This document shows positions 25,275 to 34,417 of a stretch of 64,000 nt of DNA, piece after piece. The DNA is from CAZDKK01 sp964603725 (GTDB lineage: Bacteria; Eisenbacteria; RBG-16-71-46; CAIMUX01; WJJG01). The first letter of the stretch is position 1; each line of letters opens with the position of its first letter. The stretch spans positions 1-64,000 of the forward strand of contig CAZRWW010000014.1 in assembly GCA_964603725.1 (NCBI GenBank), given 5' to 3'. The notes below the pieces were generated by a model. It saw only the letters and a program-made list of their open reading frames with translations. It made no database searches and was not told where the DNA came from. The translations under genes and the position numbers were made by a program.

Positions 25275-25586
25275 GTGGATCCACGAAGGATTGACTTCGC
25301 CGCCCTGGACTGGGAGTCTCCAATGCACGGAGTCCGACACAAGTCAGTCACGATCGGCAAACGTCGAGTGCGCCTGGTCGAGTACACGCGCGCCATGGAA
25401 CCTCACTGGTGCGAGCGCGGCCACTTCGGCTGCATCTTATCCGGGACATTTGAGATTGAGTTCGCCGACACGAAGGTGATCTACAAAGACGGCGACGGCG
25501 TGTGCCTGCCTACGGGCCACGAGTACCGGCACAAGGCGCGGGTCGTATCCGAGACTGTGCGGGCGATCTTCGTCGAGGACGCCTGA
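25275..25586 (+). CDS. Small cupin-domain protein
   Basis: GTG 25275 is preferred because GAGGAGA at 25264-25270 lies five bases upstream; an ATG at 25260 would overlap that site. The product has 103 residues. It contains a cupin-like barrel with MEPHWCERGHFGCILSGTFE, where the usual His-His-Glu set is partly replaced by His-Cys-Glu-His, and DGDGVCLPTGHEYRHKA. The short length and the changed ligands suggest a different specificity from the cupin at 23958. No operon partner is evident. Confidence 0.75.
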   Translation: MDPRRIDFAALDWESPMHGVRHKSVTIGKRRVRLVEYTRAMEPHWCERGHFGCILSGTFEIEFADTKVIYKDGDGVCLPTGHEYRHKARVVSETVRAIFVEDA

Positions 25587-25653
25587 GCCCTCTGGGGCCC
25601 AGGACCCCCATCCGTCCCCCCCCATGCTCCGTGGGCCTGGCACCGGTTGTCGG

Positions 25654-27048
25654 CTACTCGCTCTCGACCGCCCCCGCCAACGCCTGCTCCGAGTTGAACG
25701 CGCTGATCCCGTCGGGGTCCAGTTCGATACTCCGGTGATAGCATTCCACGGCCTTCTCACGCCGGCCGCCGCGCGCGTAGGCATCCGCGAGATACTGGTA
25801 GGCTGCTGAAGATTGCGGATGAATGGCAGCGTTGACCCCGAGCATCTCGACGGCCATCTCCATCTCGCCAGTCTGCTGCAGCATGATCGCCGCGGAGACG
25901 AGGGTGTGCTCCAGCGCGGTTTCCGGCTCAGCCTGGCCGCTGGTGTACGCCCGCAGCAGATCCCGCATCGCCGAGGCGTCCCGATCGAAGGCCGCCTTCC
26001 GAATCTGCTGCTGTCGCGTGAGCGCGATCGGATCCTCGAATTCGGCCAGCCTCATGCTCTCGTCCACCGCCTGGTTGTAGACGCGAACGAACGCGCGCGG
26101 ACCCTGGGCCACGGTGGCGATCAGGGCCTCGCGGCCGAGCCGCTCGTCAATGGTCTTGGCCATGTAGGCGCCGACGACATAGTAGCCACGGTCCCGAATG
26201 CCGGTGCTCCAGAATGCGCCCCAGAGGTCGCCCGGATTGCCGGACTTGGCCCGCCTGAAAAGCTCATTGACCTTGTGCCGTCGTATCTTCACGTCTCTCT
26301 CGCGCTCCAGCATTGCGAAGTCCCGATCGTCGGGCGCGGGGAAGAGGTGCTGCGCGGTGTAGGCAACATAGGTGGCCAATCCCTCGTTCTGCAATGAGTT
26401 CAACATCGCGTTGACAGTCGCATCATCAAGGTCGAGTTCACGCCGCAGTCGCTGCTGGTTGCCGTACCCGATGTGAAAGACCTCGTGAACGAGACAGCTC
26501 AGAATCGCGCGTGCGCTGCTGTGGTAATACTCGTTGGTGATGTCCAGGACGATGTGGTCGTGGATCTGAAAGGCGCGCGGGTGCGTTTCAGCAGTGAGAT
26601 GAATGGTCGTCGTGAGCTCGGTGCCCTCCTCCGGCAGGAATGAGCAGATATGCGCAACCGCTTCCTGGCGGAAGGCGGCCACGGCGTCCATCACTTGACG
26701 GAGAATGAGGCCAGCGGGTTGGTGACGCCGCTCTTGGGCTGGCACTGCGGCGAGATCCTCCAGACCCTTAACCCAGTGGGCGCGTGGAATGGGCTCCTTC
26801 GAGTGCTCGTGCCACATGGCCACCAGGCGGTACGTTGGGTTCGTTCGCCAGAACCGGTCTGGATCGGCGAGGATCGTCTCCGGATCGTAGAGGATCTCCT
26901 CGGCGCACGACGCGTCGAAGTCGATGCGCGCCTCGAGCCGGCGGTCGGGAGCGGTTGCGTGGGTGACGACGGTTGACGGGCTGAGTGCCAGGCCGATCGC
27001 GATCGCGAGCGCGGCGAGGCGGCACGAGAGTGCGAGATCGCATTGCAT
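25654..27048 (-). CDS. Secreted zinc peptidase-like protein with C-terminal TPR repeats
   Basis: The 464-residue product has a signal peptide (CRLAALAIAIGLALSPSTVVTHA). A gluzincin-type motif follows: HEVFH in LVHEVFHIGYG and a downstream Glu in NEGLATYVAY, the usual third zinc ligand. Ahead of it is a helical region and behind it another helical domain. The last 100 residues form about two TPR units, ending EKAVECYHRSIELDPDG. This layout resembles DUF5700/DUF2268-type putative metallopeptidases. It is probably periplasmic or extracellular. It faces the cupin gene convergently and is divergent from the iron-sulfur gene at 27321. Proteolytic activity is inferred from the motif. Confidence 0.8.
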   Translation of the reverse strand: MQCDLALSCRLAALAIAIGLALSPSTVVTHATAPDRRLEARIDFDASCAEEILYDPETILADPDRFWRTNPTYRLVAMWHEHSKEPIPRAHWVKGLEDLAAVPAQERRHQPAGLILRQVMDAVAAFRQEAVAHICSFLPEEGTELTTTIHLTAETHPRAFQIHDHIVLDITNEYYHSSARAILSCLVHEVFHIGYGNQQRLRRELDLDDATVNAMLNSLQNEGLATYVAYTAQHLFPAPDDRDFAMLERERDVKIRRHKVNELFRRAKSGNPGDLWGAFWSTGIRDRGYYVVGAYMAKTIDERLGREALIATVAQGPRAFVRVYNQAVDESMRLAEFEDPIALTRQQQIRKAAFDRDASAMRDLLRAYTSGQAEPETALEHTLVSAAIMLQQTGEMEMAVEMLGVNAAIHPQSSAAYQYLADAYARGGRREKAVECYHRSIELDPDGISAFNSEQALAGAVESE

Positions 27049-27320
27049 GAGCGACCTCCATCCCAGGGGGGACGGCCCCCCGGAAGTCCGGGGGACAGGG
27101 CGTCAGTGGGCACCTGCGACTGTCTCGAGGAGCGGGTTCCCCCGGCCATCAGGGGGACGTCGCTACCGACTGGAGTGCACACCGCCCGTCGTGCGCGACG
27201 GGGATGTGACTTGATTCGGCCGGCTACGCCGTCGGATACTCCGCCGGGGGATGCCAGCAAAGAGGAGAATCAAGGACAGGAGGCCGGCGCTTGACCCGCC
27301 CCGTTCCCCGGGAGGTCGTG

Positions 27321-28394
27321 ATGGTGGACGCGCCCTACGCGAGATTGGCCCAGCATCTCGACCGCCTTCCCGGCGGATTCGCGCCCAGCGAAACGGGCGC
27401 CGAGCTGCGTCTGCTGGCGCAGCTGTTCACTCCTGAAGAAGCCGAACTGGCGGTTCATCTGACGCTGGGTCGTGAGGATACCGCGACCATCGCCGCCAGA
27501 GCGGGTCTGCCGCTCGCGCGCGCGACCCTCCTGCTCGAGAGCATGTCCGCCAAGGGGCTGATTCTGTCGTCCGCGACCGCCGACGGTGCGCTGGCCTTCC
27601 AGGCTGCGCCGTTCATCGTTGGGATCTACGAGTTCCAGGTCAATCACCTGACACCCGACTTCTTGGAGGTTCTGCACGAGTACTGGCGGACGATGAAACG
27701 CCGGCCGCCGGTGCGGACGATCCCGCAGATGCGGACCATTCCCGTGGCCAAGAGCCTCACAACTCATGTCGAGGCGCTGCCCTACGAGCAAGCTTGGGAA
27801 CTGACCCGGGAACACGCCAAGCTCGCGGTCGCGCCGTGTATCTGCCGCCGCCACGCCAAGCTGCTGGGCAAGGGTTGCGACGCGCCAGAAGAGAGCTGCC
27901 TCGTCTTCGGCGACTGGGCTGATTACTACGTGCGCACCGGTCGAGCTCGCGCCATCGACCGCGCCGAGCTCGAGGCCATCCTGACCCGTGCCGAAGCGGA
28001 AGCCCTGGTGCTCCAGCCGAACAACGCGCGGAGCATTGTGTTCATCTGCTGCTGCTGCGGATGCTGCTGTGGCGTTCTGGGCGCGCTCAAGCGACATCCT
28101 CATCCGGCCGCTGTCGCGGCGAGCTCTTTCATCGCGGCGTTCGACGCCGGCCAATGTCAGGCATGCATGATCTGCCTGGATCGCTGTCAGATGGAGGCCC
28201 TCGTCGCAGAGGGCGAAGGTGTGACGTTCAATGCCGCTCGCTGTATCGGGTGCGGGCTCTGTGTGACGACATGCACGAGCGGCGCCCTGACTCTGGTGCG
28301 CAAACCCGAGAGTGAGACAAGCCCGATTCCGGCCGACATCGACGCCACCTGGCGGGAGATCGCCCGCGCTCAGGCCGGTGAGGGGAGGCCGTGA
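27321..28394 (+). CDS. 4Fe-4S protein with CCCCGCCC motif and N-terminal winged-helix-like region
   Basis: The product has about 357 residues. Its first 90 residues look like a winged-helix module (LAVHLTLGREDTATIAARAGL, then LLLESMSAKGLI). The middle has APCICRRHAKLLGKGC and PEESCLVFGDWADYY. A striking FICCCCGCCCGVLGALKRH follows, then two ferredoxin-like motifs: CQACMICLDRCQ and CIGCGLCVTTCTSGAL. This combination is common in anaerobes, and no function is established as far as I know. Starts at TTG 27291 (with AGGAGG-like site) and ATG 27321 (with GGGAGG at 27310-27315) are both possible. A link to redox control or electron transfer is inferred. Confidence 0.8.
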   Translation: MVDAPYARLAQHLDRLPGGFAPSETGAELRLLAQLFTPEEAELAVHLTLGREDTATIAARAGLPLARATLLLESMSAKGLILSSATADGALAFQAAPFIVGIYEFQVNHLTPDFLEVLHEYWRTMKRRPPVRTIPQMRTIPVAKSLTTHVEALPYEQAWELTREHAKLAVAPCICRRHAKLLGKGCDAPEESCLVFGDWADYYVRTGRARAIDRAELEAILTRAEAEALVLQPNNARSIVFICCCCGCCCGVLGALKRHPHPAAVAASSFIAAFDAGQCQACMICLDRCQMEALVAEGEGVTFNAARCIGCGLCVTTCTSGALTLVRKPESETSPIPADIDATWREIARAQAGEGRP

Positions 28395-28744
28395 GCGAGT
28401 GCAGAGCGCTGGATGGATTGCCGGGCCCGTGTATCGGGCGATGCCCTCGGAGTCCCCGTTGAGCTCGGATCCCGGGCGGCTGGAGCCCGGCCGGTCGGCC
28501 GTGGGTCGCAACGAAGTGTGAAGGGCGCAAGGCTATCTGCGTCTCCCAACCGGCCCACCCCCTGCGGATTTCCCGGCTGGCCGAAGCTGATGATCCTGGC
28601 GGTTGTGGATGCCGAGCTCCACCTGGCGATTCATCCCGTTCTGGTGTAGACGCCCGCGATCGTGATCAGCCGCTTTCATGACTGCGGAAATCGACCATGG
28701 GCTCAGGACGATGTCTATGAATCACACGCATCTGCAGCCCCCTG
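28395..28744. other. Intergenic region, nothing recognised
   Basis: The 350 bases between the iron-sulfur gene and the HD-domain relic hold only short overlapping open frames with no ribosome sites. No clear terminator, promoter or RNA motif was seen. Confidence 0.4.
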
Positions 28745-29584
28745 CTAGGCTGCCTCGCTCTCGGTCAGATCCTCGCCCGCCAGAACCGCGATGGGTTCAG
28801 CGATTCCGACATTGGCGGCGTAGTTCCTTATCCGGGCGAGCACCGGATAGGTCAACTTCTGTCCCTTGGGAAGCAGCACGAATCCATTCCTGGTCTTCAA
28901 GTCCTCGTCGGCAATCATGTTTGTGTCCAGGTCCTTGACCCCCACTTGCCTGGCCACCGCCGCGCGTGGTCAGCGCTCATGCACTCCAGCGCGATCAGAA
29001 CCTGGAGGCCATGCTCCCCCGCTTGGTTCTTTCATTGCCCCAATCGCAGACTCCTGCGTGTGCCCTTGGGTCAGGAGACGGTCGTACGCCACGGCCGCTC
29101 TGAGAACCTTCGCTCCGGGCAGAGCTTCCTCGGGCTTGACCTGGGCGGCATCCTCCCTCGGGTCAGGCCGCTCGGCGCTCTGCTCCAGGATCATGCGGGC
29201 TACCTGCTCCAACCGCGGGATGTTCGCGACCAGGCCGAAGCCGATCAAGGCGTGCGTTCCGTATAGCTTCTGTTCCTCCTCCGTGAGCGCGTCTCCCGCG
29301 CCGGCCCGCTCCACGAGTTCGGGTGGTAGTGTCACGCATCCGATCTGCGACAGCATCGCAGCTAGTTCCAGCTGCCAGGCATCGGGGAGGTTCAATTCGT
29401 TGACGACATGCCTGACATAACGCTTCAGGCGCAGCGCTCGCGAGAAGGCTGTCGGGCTCACCAGACTCAGGAGTTCCACCAGCATCTTCACTGCGCCGTG
29501 CAGCGTGTGCTCGAACAAAGAACGCTTGAGGACAGTGTGTCTATGCTCTTGCAGCCCCATTTGAAGCGCTGTGGGACGTAGCAA
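28745..29584 (-). pseudogene. HD-domain (HDOD/HD-GYP-like) response regulator, truncated and interrupted
   Basis: From 29584 the frame encodes an HD-type regulatory domain: RSLFEHTLHGAVKMLVELLS, SRALRLKRYVRHVVNEL, LELAAMLSQIGCVTLP and EEQKLYGTHALIGFGLV. Related proteins have a receiver domain in front of this, which is missing. At 28970 a stop interrupts the frame. Homology-like sequence (EHGLQVLIALE) instead continues in the next frame after the C-run at 29016-29020, and the original frame resumes before 28957 with VARQVGVKDLDTNMIADED and LLPKGQKLTYPVLARIRNY. This pattern is a pair of compensating one-base shifts. The gene has thus lost its 5' part and is interrupted, unless the homopolymer shift is a sequence error. 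Confidence 0.75.
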
Positions 29585-29664
29585 GGCATGGCATGATGAT
29601 GCCGCTCCGGGCTTCCGAACCCGGATGTCAGATCACGCAGCCCGCGAGCGAAGTTGACCCAAGA

Positions 29665-30234
29665 TCATCCTTTTGGATTGGCGGCAGGCATCCGGCCAGG
29701 CGGTGCCGTCCCCGCGACGAAGACGTTGGCCGAGTCGTCCAGGGCGATCGCGACGGGAGTGTCTTCCTGACCGGCGGGGTCGTCGTAACGCTGGCGCCAG
29801 ATTCCCTGCCCGGTGGCGTCGTACTTGAGCGTCAGGAAGTCGAAGCTGCCGGGGCTGCCGCCGGGGTGCGTCGAGACTCCCACTACGTAGACGTTGTACG
29901 CCTCGTCCACTGCGACATCGATGCCATACTCAGTGCCGTGCTCGGTTTCGTGCTCATAACGCCGTACGCCGATGCCGCACCCAATGTCGGGCCACGTGGA
30001 CGAGAGGATGCCATCCGAGTTGTACTTGATCGTCCAGAACCCGCCGAGAGACTGGCCGGCCACGATCACGTTGCCGGCATGATCAACGACCATCGGTCCA
30101 GCGTAGTCGTTGTAGTGGTTGCTGCCGTCGTACTGGCGCACCCAGTCCTGGCCCACATGCCCCCGCGCGGCGGCCGCCAGCAGGAGCAGAGAACAGAGGG
30201 CGAATCCTGCCTGGATCTTCGTGGACCTCGACAT
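29665..30234 (-). pseudogene. SBBP/beta-propeller repeat secreted protein, 3'-truncated
   Basis: ATG 30234 follows GGAGGTG and starts a signal peptide (KIQAGFALCSLLLLAAAARG). Propeller-type repeats follow: GPMVVDHAGNVIVAGQS, GIDVAVDEAYNVYVVGVS and AIALDDSANVFVAGTA, each about 55-60 residues apart, with WTIKYNSDG or LTLKYDATG strands between them. This is the SBBP pattern of large secreted proteins, which normally have many more repeats. Here the frame ends abruptly after the third repeat, at 189 residues, with no C-terminal sorting domain. The adjoining HD gene has lost its 5' end, which suggests a deletion joined the two. Confidence 0.7.
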
Positions 30235-30890
30235 GTTGGCACCTCCTCGAGTGATGGCGCGGGGGCGCGAGCGGCCCCTGGTCTCTGGGCTGTGATCGCG
30301 AGTGGATGGTAACGGTCGGGCATTACGGGAGAATTGCGCTGGACGGGCGGACAGCACGCGTGACCCTGGGGAGTTGACGCGGGCGTGTGGGGGCATGGTG
30401 GCGACGGGGTGCGGGGGATACGGAGGCAGGCGGCCAGGAAGTAGCTCACCTAGGCGCGGATGCACCGGATCTTGCACGCGCTGAAGACCTGATCTGGGCC
30501 GGGCACGATCCGCTCCTGACCGTCGGGATGGACGGTTTCTCCCCGCCGGCAGGAGCCCGCCCGCGTCGCCGCATCCGTTCCAGACCACCGGTGCGCGAGG
30601 ATATCTCCTTTCCCAAAAACAGGTTAGCCCGTTGGAAGCCTCCCCCACGTGCTCTGGCTCGCGGGCTTCACCAGTCATCCACGTCAAGGGCCGGAGCGCC
30701 AGCAGCACACCGTCGTCGCCGGGGCCATCCGGGGGGTGGGGTGCGTGCTCGACAAAGCGCCAGACCCAGAATCAAGCGCGGAAGGGTGGAAGGAACGCAT
30801 TGGCACCGACGATACTCTCTATCGGATGTGGAGCGACCGCCCCTGGGACACGGTGGGGGAGACCAAGGACGTCGGTCCCAAGTTCCACGC
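30235..30890. other. Non-coding stretch upstream of the SBBP fragment
   Basis: No open frame here has both a ribosome site and recognisable content. The end of the stretch (about 30770-30897) encodes a plausible peptide (GTDDTLYRMWSDRPWDTVGE) in a different frame from the HNH relic that follows, so it may be part of the same decayed gene. Confidence 0.35.
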
Positions 30891-30965
30891 GCAATGATAC
30901 ATACGTCGGGCGGCGATGAGATGGACAACCTGCAGAGCTTGTGCGCGGACGACCATGATCTGTGA
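30891..30965 (+). pseudogene. Relic of an HNH endonuclease C-terminus
   Basis: The last 24 codons before a TGA encode IHTSGGDEMDNLQSLCADDH, which matches the His-(x)-GG-(x)-Asn-Leu-x-x-Leu-Cys-x-x-x-His spacing of the HNH nuclease metal site. The upstream part of the domain, with the first catalytic His pair and its Cys ligands, is not readable in this frame, and the usual Lys-Thr end is missing. It is best read as gene debris. Confidence 0.35.
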
Positions 30966-30991
30966 ATGACCGTGTCCTGCCCAGGAGGCCG

Positions 30992-31858
30992 ATGGTTCCG
31001 TTGAGGCGGAGATTCAAATGGGTCTGGCTGGCCGGGGGCGTGCTCCTGTGGTGCACGGGCGCGCCCGCGTCGGCAGGCTCCATCCCGCCGGACGACGGTC
31101 TATCTCTATATAATGAAAAGCATTACGAGCTGGCTGCGGCTGCGTTCGAGCGACAGGTTCAGGCTCATCCCGCAGATCCCTGGTGCGCCTATCTTCTGGG
31201 GCTCTCCTTGTGGAAGGCGGGGCGCCTGGAAGAGGCTGAGCGGGCGCTGCGGCGAACCCTGGAGATCGATCCCCGCCACCTGAAGGCCCACCTCAATCTG
31301 GGGCGGGTCCTGATCGATGCGGGCCTTCCAGAGCAAGCTATTGCAAATGTAGAAGTTGCAGTCTCGATCGCGCCGGGCGTGGCGGAAGCGCATCGGATGC
31401 TAGGCCGGGCGCACCACTGCCTCGGGCACCAGGAGTCGGCGGCTGCCGCCTACCGCAGGGCCCTGCAGCTCGATCCGCACGACGCCTGGGCAGAGAACAA
31501 CCTGGGCGTTCTGCTCCTCGAGCAGGGTCGCCTGGCCGAGGCGAGGCCGCACCTCGAGGCTGCCGCAGAACTTGCGCCGCGGTGTCAGGTTTTCCAGCGC
31601 AACTGGCTTCTGGTGCGGTCACGTGCAGAGTCGACCGCGGCGATTGCGCCTTCCTCCTCGAGTGATGCCCCCGCGTCGCGTGGCTCCCCACCCGCCACGG
31701 CTTGCGCCCCGGCCGACCCCACCGAGCGGTCCGCGGCGGCCGGCGCCGAGACGCCCGCGGCGACCGGCGCGGAGGCGCCGGCCAGCCAACTCGCGCCCGG
31801 GACCTTTCGGGTCAAGGTCACGCGCGTCCCGCCCCCGCCCAAGCCCATTGCCCGCTGA
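30992..31858 (+). CDS. TPR protein with signal peptide at the head of the secretion operon
   Basis: The product has 288 residues from ATG 30992; a GTG at 30962 is an alternative without a ribosome site. A signal peptide (FKWVWLAGGVLLWCTGAPASAGS) is followed by about four to five TPR units between residues 30 and 190, such as AYLLGLSLWKAGRLEEAERAL and AENNLGVLLLEQGRLAEARP. A Pro/Ala/Thr-rich linker and a short basic end with VKVTRVPPPPKP follow. TPR lipoproteins and periplasmic TPR proteins (PilF/PilW type) assist secretin assembly. This one could do so, since it precedes a pseudopilin gene by 156 bases on the same strand. No lipobox Cys is visible. Confidence 0.78.
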   Translation: MVPLRRRFKWVWLAGGVLLWCTGAPASAGSIPPDDGLSLYNEKHYELAAAAFERQVQAHPADPWCAYLLGLSLWKAGRLEEAERALRRTLEIDPRHLKAHLNLGRVLIDAGLPEQAIANVEVAVSIAPGVAEAHRMLGRAHHCLGHQESAAAAYRRALQLDPHDAWAENNLGVLLLEQGRLAEARPHLEAAAELAPRCQVFQRNWLLVRSRAESTAAIAPSSSSDAPASRGSPPATACAPADPTERSAAAGAETPAATGAEAPASQLAPGTFRVKVTRVPPPPKPIAR

Positions 31859-32014
31859 CGATTGCACCGGGAGGCCCGAATCAGCCTCTGAGTTGGGGGG
31901 TAAAGAAATCGAACGCGGGAGCCGATGCACTACCCAGAAACCTACAGCGCACGGAAACGACCGGCGGGCCATCATCCGACACAGCGCGCCTGTCACCGAG
32001 CCACGAGGAGGAGT

Positions 32015-32617
32015 ATGTCCATGCGTTCCATCGATCGTGCACAAGCAGGTTTCACGATGATCGAAATCCTGGCGGTGCTGGGCATTATCGCCGTCCTCGC
32101 CGCTGTGATGGCGCCGTCAATCGTGAAACACATCACCGACTCGAAGGAAGTGCGTGCCCAGCACGAGACTGAGGCCATTGCCACGGCCATGGCAGACTTC
32201 TACAAGGACTGCGGGCATTGGCCCACGCACAACGACGCCGACCACCGGGCCTCAGACCAGGAAGTGCGTCTACTGTGGACCAGTGACGGTCAAACCCCGG
32301 CGCAGGTGGCGGGCGCTGGATGGACCGATCTGAATCCGCGCGACACATTCGAGAACCAGCTGATCAACAATACCCCCAACGGCGCCGGCGCCAACGCCTA
32401 CACGACCACGGGGGAGAACCGGTGGGACGGTCCGTACACGCTCCGGTTCAAGCCGGATCCGTGGGGCAACCGGTACTTGTGCAATGTGCGCGCATTCCAC
32501 ACGGGTCAGACCGGACCCGTCTGGGTGATCAGCGCGGGTCCGAACGGGCAGATCGACAGCCGGGTGATCGATCTGACATTGAGCGGGGACGACATCGGCT
32601 ATCTGCTCAGACGCTAG
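32015..32617 (+). CDS. GspG-like major pseudopilin/type IV pilin-like protein
   Basis: GAGGAGGA at 32005-32012 fixes ATG 32015, giving 200 residues. The N-terminus has the prepilin peptidase site with Gly-Phe-Thr-Met-Ile-Glu (AGFTMIEILAVLGIIAVLAA), where Glu is residue +5 of the mature protein, and a long hydrophobic helix. The periplasmic part has the GspG pattern: AIATAMADFYKDCGHWPTHND, WDGPYTLRFKPDPWGNRY and ISAGPNGQIDSR. It should form or join a short pseudopilus after cleavage. No prepilin peptidase lies in the window. The ATPase gene follows after 72 bases. Confidence 0.88.
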   Translation: MSMRSIDRAQAGFTMIEILAVLGIIAVLAAVMAPSIVKHITDSKEVRAQHETEAIATAMADFYKDCGHWPTHNDADHRASDQEVRLLWTSDGQTPAQVAGAGWTDLNPRDTFENQLINNTPNGAGANAYTTTGENRWDGPYTLRFKPDPWGNRYLCNVRAFHTGQTGPVWVISAGPNGQIDSRVIDLTLSGDDIGYLLRR

Positions 32618-32689
32618 CCCGTCGCTGGACCGTCAAAGCCAGGTCACCGTTCAACCACCGGCATGCTGTGTCGGTGAAGGGCGCGCGCC

Positions 32690-34417
32690 ATGACGCAATC
32701 CGCAGATGGCAAGCCAAGATCGTCCATGCTGGGCCAGCGCCTGATCGCGCGCGGCGCGATCACCCCTGATCAACTCGAGCTGGCTCTGCGTGAACGCGAG
32801 CGACTCGGCCTGCACCTTGGCGAGGTGCTGGTCACGCTGGGCTTCACGACCGAAGAGGAACTCTCCACCGTCCTGGCCGAACAGGCCGGGGTCGAGGAGA
32901 TCGATCTGGCCGATCTGGCCATCGCCCCTGAGGTGCTGGGGCTGCTCGACGAAGCCTTCTGCCGCCGGCGCAAGCTCATGCCGATCGCGGCTGATCAGCG
33001 GCGCATCAAAGTGGCCATGGTCAATACGTTCGATGTCCTGGCCGTGGACGAGGTGGGACGCCTGACACGGCGATCAGTCGACGTGGTGGCCGCTCCCGAA
33101 CCCGCCCTGCTGCGCGCTCTCGACCGGGTCTTCAAGGGGGATCAGGGCGAGAATACCGAAGCGCTGATCACGGATGCCAGGCAGTCGGTCTCCGGCGAGG
33201 CCGGTCGCGCGGTCGACACGCAAGCGGTGGTTCGTCTGATGGACGGGGTCTTTACCGAAGCCGTGCGCAAGGGCGCGACCGACCTGCACATCGAGCCCGA
33301 GGAACGAGTTGTACGCTGCCGCTATCGTGTGGACGGGATGCTGATCCAGGGGGCGACATTGCCCAAGCCGCTCCAGTCCGCGGTCGGGGCCCGCGTAAAG
33401 GTCATGGCGGGGCTGGACATCTCCGAGACGCGCCGGCCGCAGGACGGGAAGATCGTGACGCGCATCGATAGCCGGCAGGTCAACATGCGCGTATCGACCA
33501 TGCCGACCGTGCACGGGGAGAGCATCGTCATCCGCATCCTAGATCGTTCGCGGCTGGCCAAGGGACTGGCCGATCTGGGCTTCCCAGCCACCAACCTCGC
33601 CGCACTCGTCGAGGCGATCCGCCGACCGTCAGGGATCATCCTGGTCACCGGCCCGACCGGGTCCGGCAAGACGACGACGCTCTACTCCGCCTTGAGTGAG
33701 ATCAACGGCCTCGAGCGCAAGATCGTGACGCTCGAGGACCCGATCGAGTACGAGCTGCCGATCATCCGTCAGTCGCAGGTCAACCCGCGGGCGGGCCTGA
33801 CCTTTCGCGTCGGCCTGCGGGCGCTGCTGCGGCAGGACCCCGACGTGATCCTGGTGGGCGAAATGCGCGACCAGGAGACCGCCGAAGTCGCCTTCCGCGC
33901 GGCCATGACCGGCCATCTCGTGCTGAGCACCTTGCACACGAACTCGGCCGCTGGCGCGGTGCCGCGCCTCCTGGACATTGGCGTCGAGCCCTATCTGGTC
34001 AGCAGCTGCCTCTCAGCGGTGGTGGCGCAACGGCTCCTGCGCCGGCTGTGCCCGCATTGCCGCGTGCCGGATAAGGCGCCCGACCCGGAACACCTGCGCA
34101 GCTTTCACATCCCATCAGATGGCAATCACACGATCTATCGTCCCAGAGGCTGCGAGAAGTGCAACAACACCGGCTATCGCGGCAGACGGGCGATCACGGA
34201 AGTCCTTACCGTCTCTTCCACCGTCGTCGCGCTGATCAATCAACGGGCGGATGCGGCTGCTATCCAGGCGGCCGCCTGCCAAGAAGGAATGGTCCTGATG
34301 CGAGAGGATGCCCGCAATCAGGTCTTGAGCGGCGAGACGTCGCTCGACGAAGCGCTGCGCCAGACCTGGGGTGGGGAGGCGGAGCCCGTGCCCGAAATCG
34401 CTGAGGAAGCGGCCTGA
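32690..34417 (+). CDS. gspE: Type II secretion/type IV pilus assembly ATPase (GspE/PilB family)
   Basis: The 575-residue product has an N-terminal MshEN-type domain (LGQRLIARGAITPDQLELAL, LGEVLVTLGF). It is followed by the secretion ATPase core: Walker A GPTGSGKTTTLYSALSEI near residue 321, an Asp box LEDPIEYELP, Walker B-type VILVGEMRDQETAEVAF and a His box LSTLHTNSAA. The C-terminal zinc motif has two CxxC pairs (CPHC and CEKC, about residues 454-491). The enzyme drives pseudopilus assembly from the cytoplasmic face of the membrane. Its stop codon overlaps the start of gspF by one base. Confidence 0.95.
   Translation: MTQSADGKPRSSMLGQRLIARGAITPDQLELALRERERLGLHLGEVLVTLGFTTEEELSTVLAEQAGVEEIDLADLAIAPEVLGLLDEAFCRRRKLMPIAADQRRIKVAMVNTFDVLAVDEVGRLTRRSVDVVAAPEPALLRALDRVFKGDQGENTEALITDARQSVSGEAGRAVDTQAVVRLMDGVFTEAVRKGATDLHIEPEERVVRCRYRVDGMLIQGATLPKPLQSAVGARVKVMAGLDISETRRPQDGKIVTRIDSRQVNMRVSTMPTVHGESIVIRILDRSRLAKGLADLGFPATNLAALVEAIRRPSGIILVTGPTGSGKTTTLYSALSEINGLERKIVTLEDPIEYELPIIRQSQVNPRAGLTFRVGLRALLRQDPDVILVGEMRDQETAEVAFRAAMTGHLVLSTLHTNSAAGAVPRLLDIGVEPYLVSSCLSAVVAQRLLRRLCPHCRVPDKAPDPEHLRSFHIPSDGNHTIYRPRGCEKCNNTGYRGRRAITEVLTVSSTVVALINQRADAAAIQAAACQEGMVLMREDARNQVLSGETSLDEALRQTWGGEAEPVPEIAEEAA

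Noticed and set aside
28970..28972. Second possible selenocysteine TGA in the HD-domain gene
   Set aside because: No hairpin follows, the position is not a redox site, and similarity continues in another frame around it.
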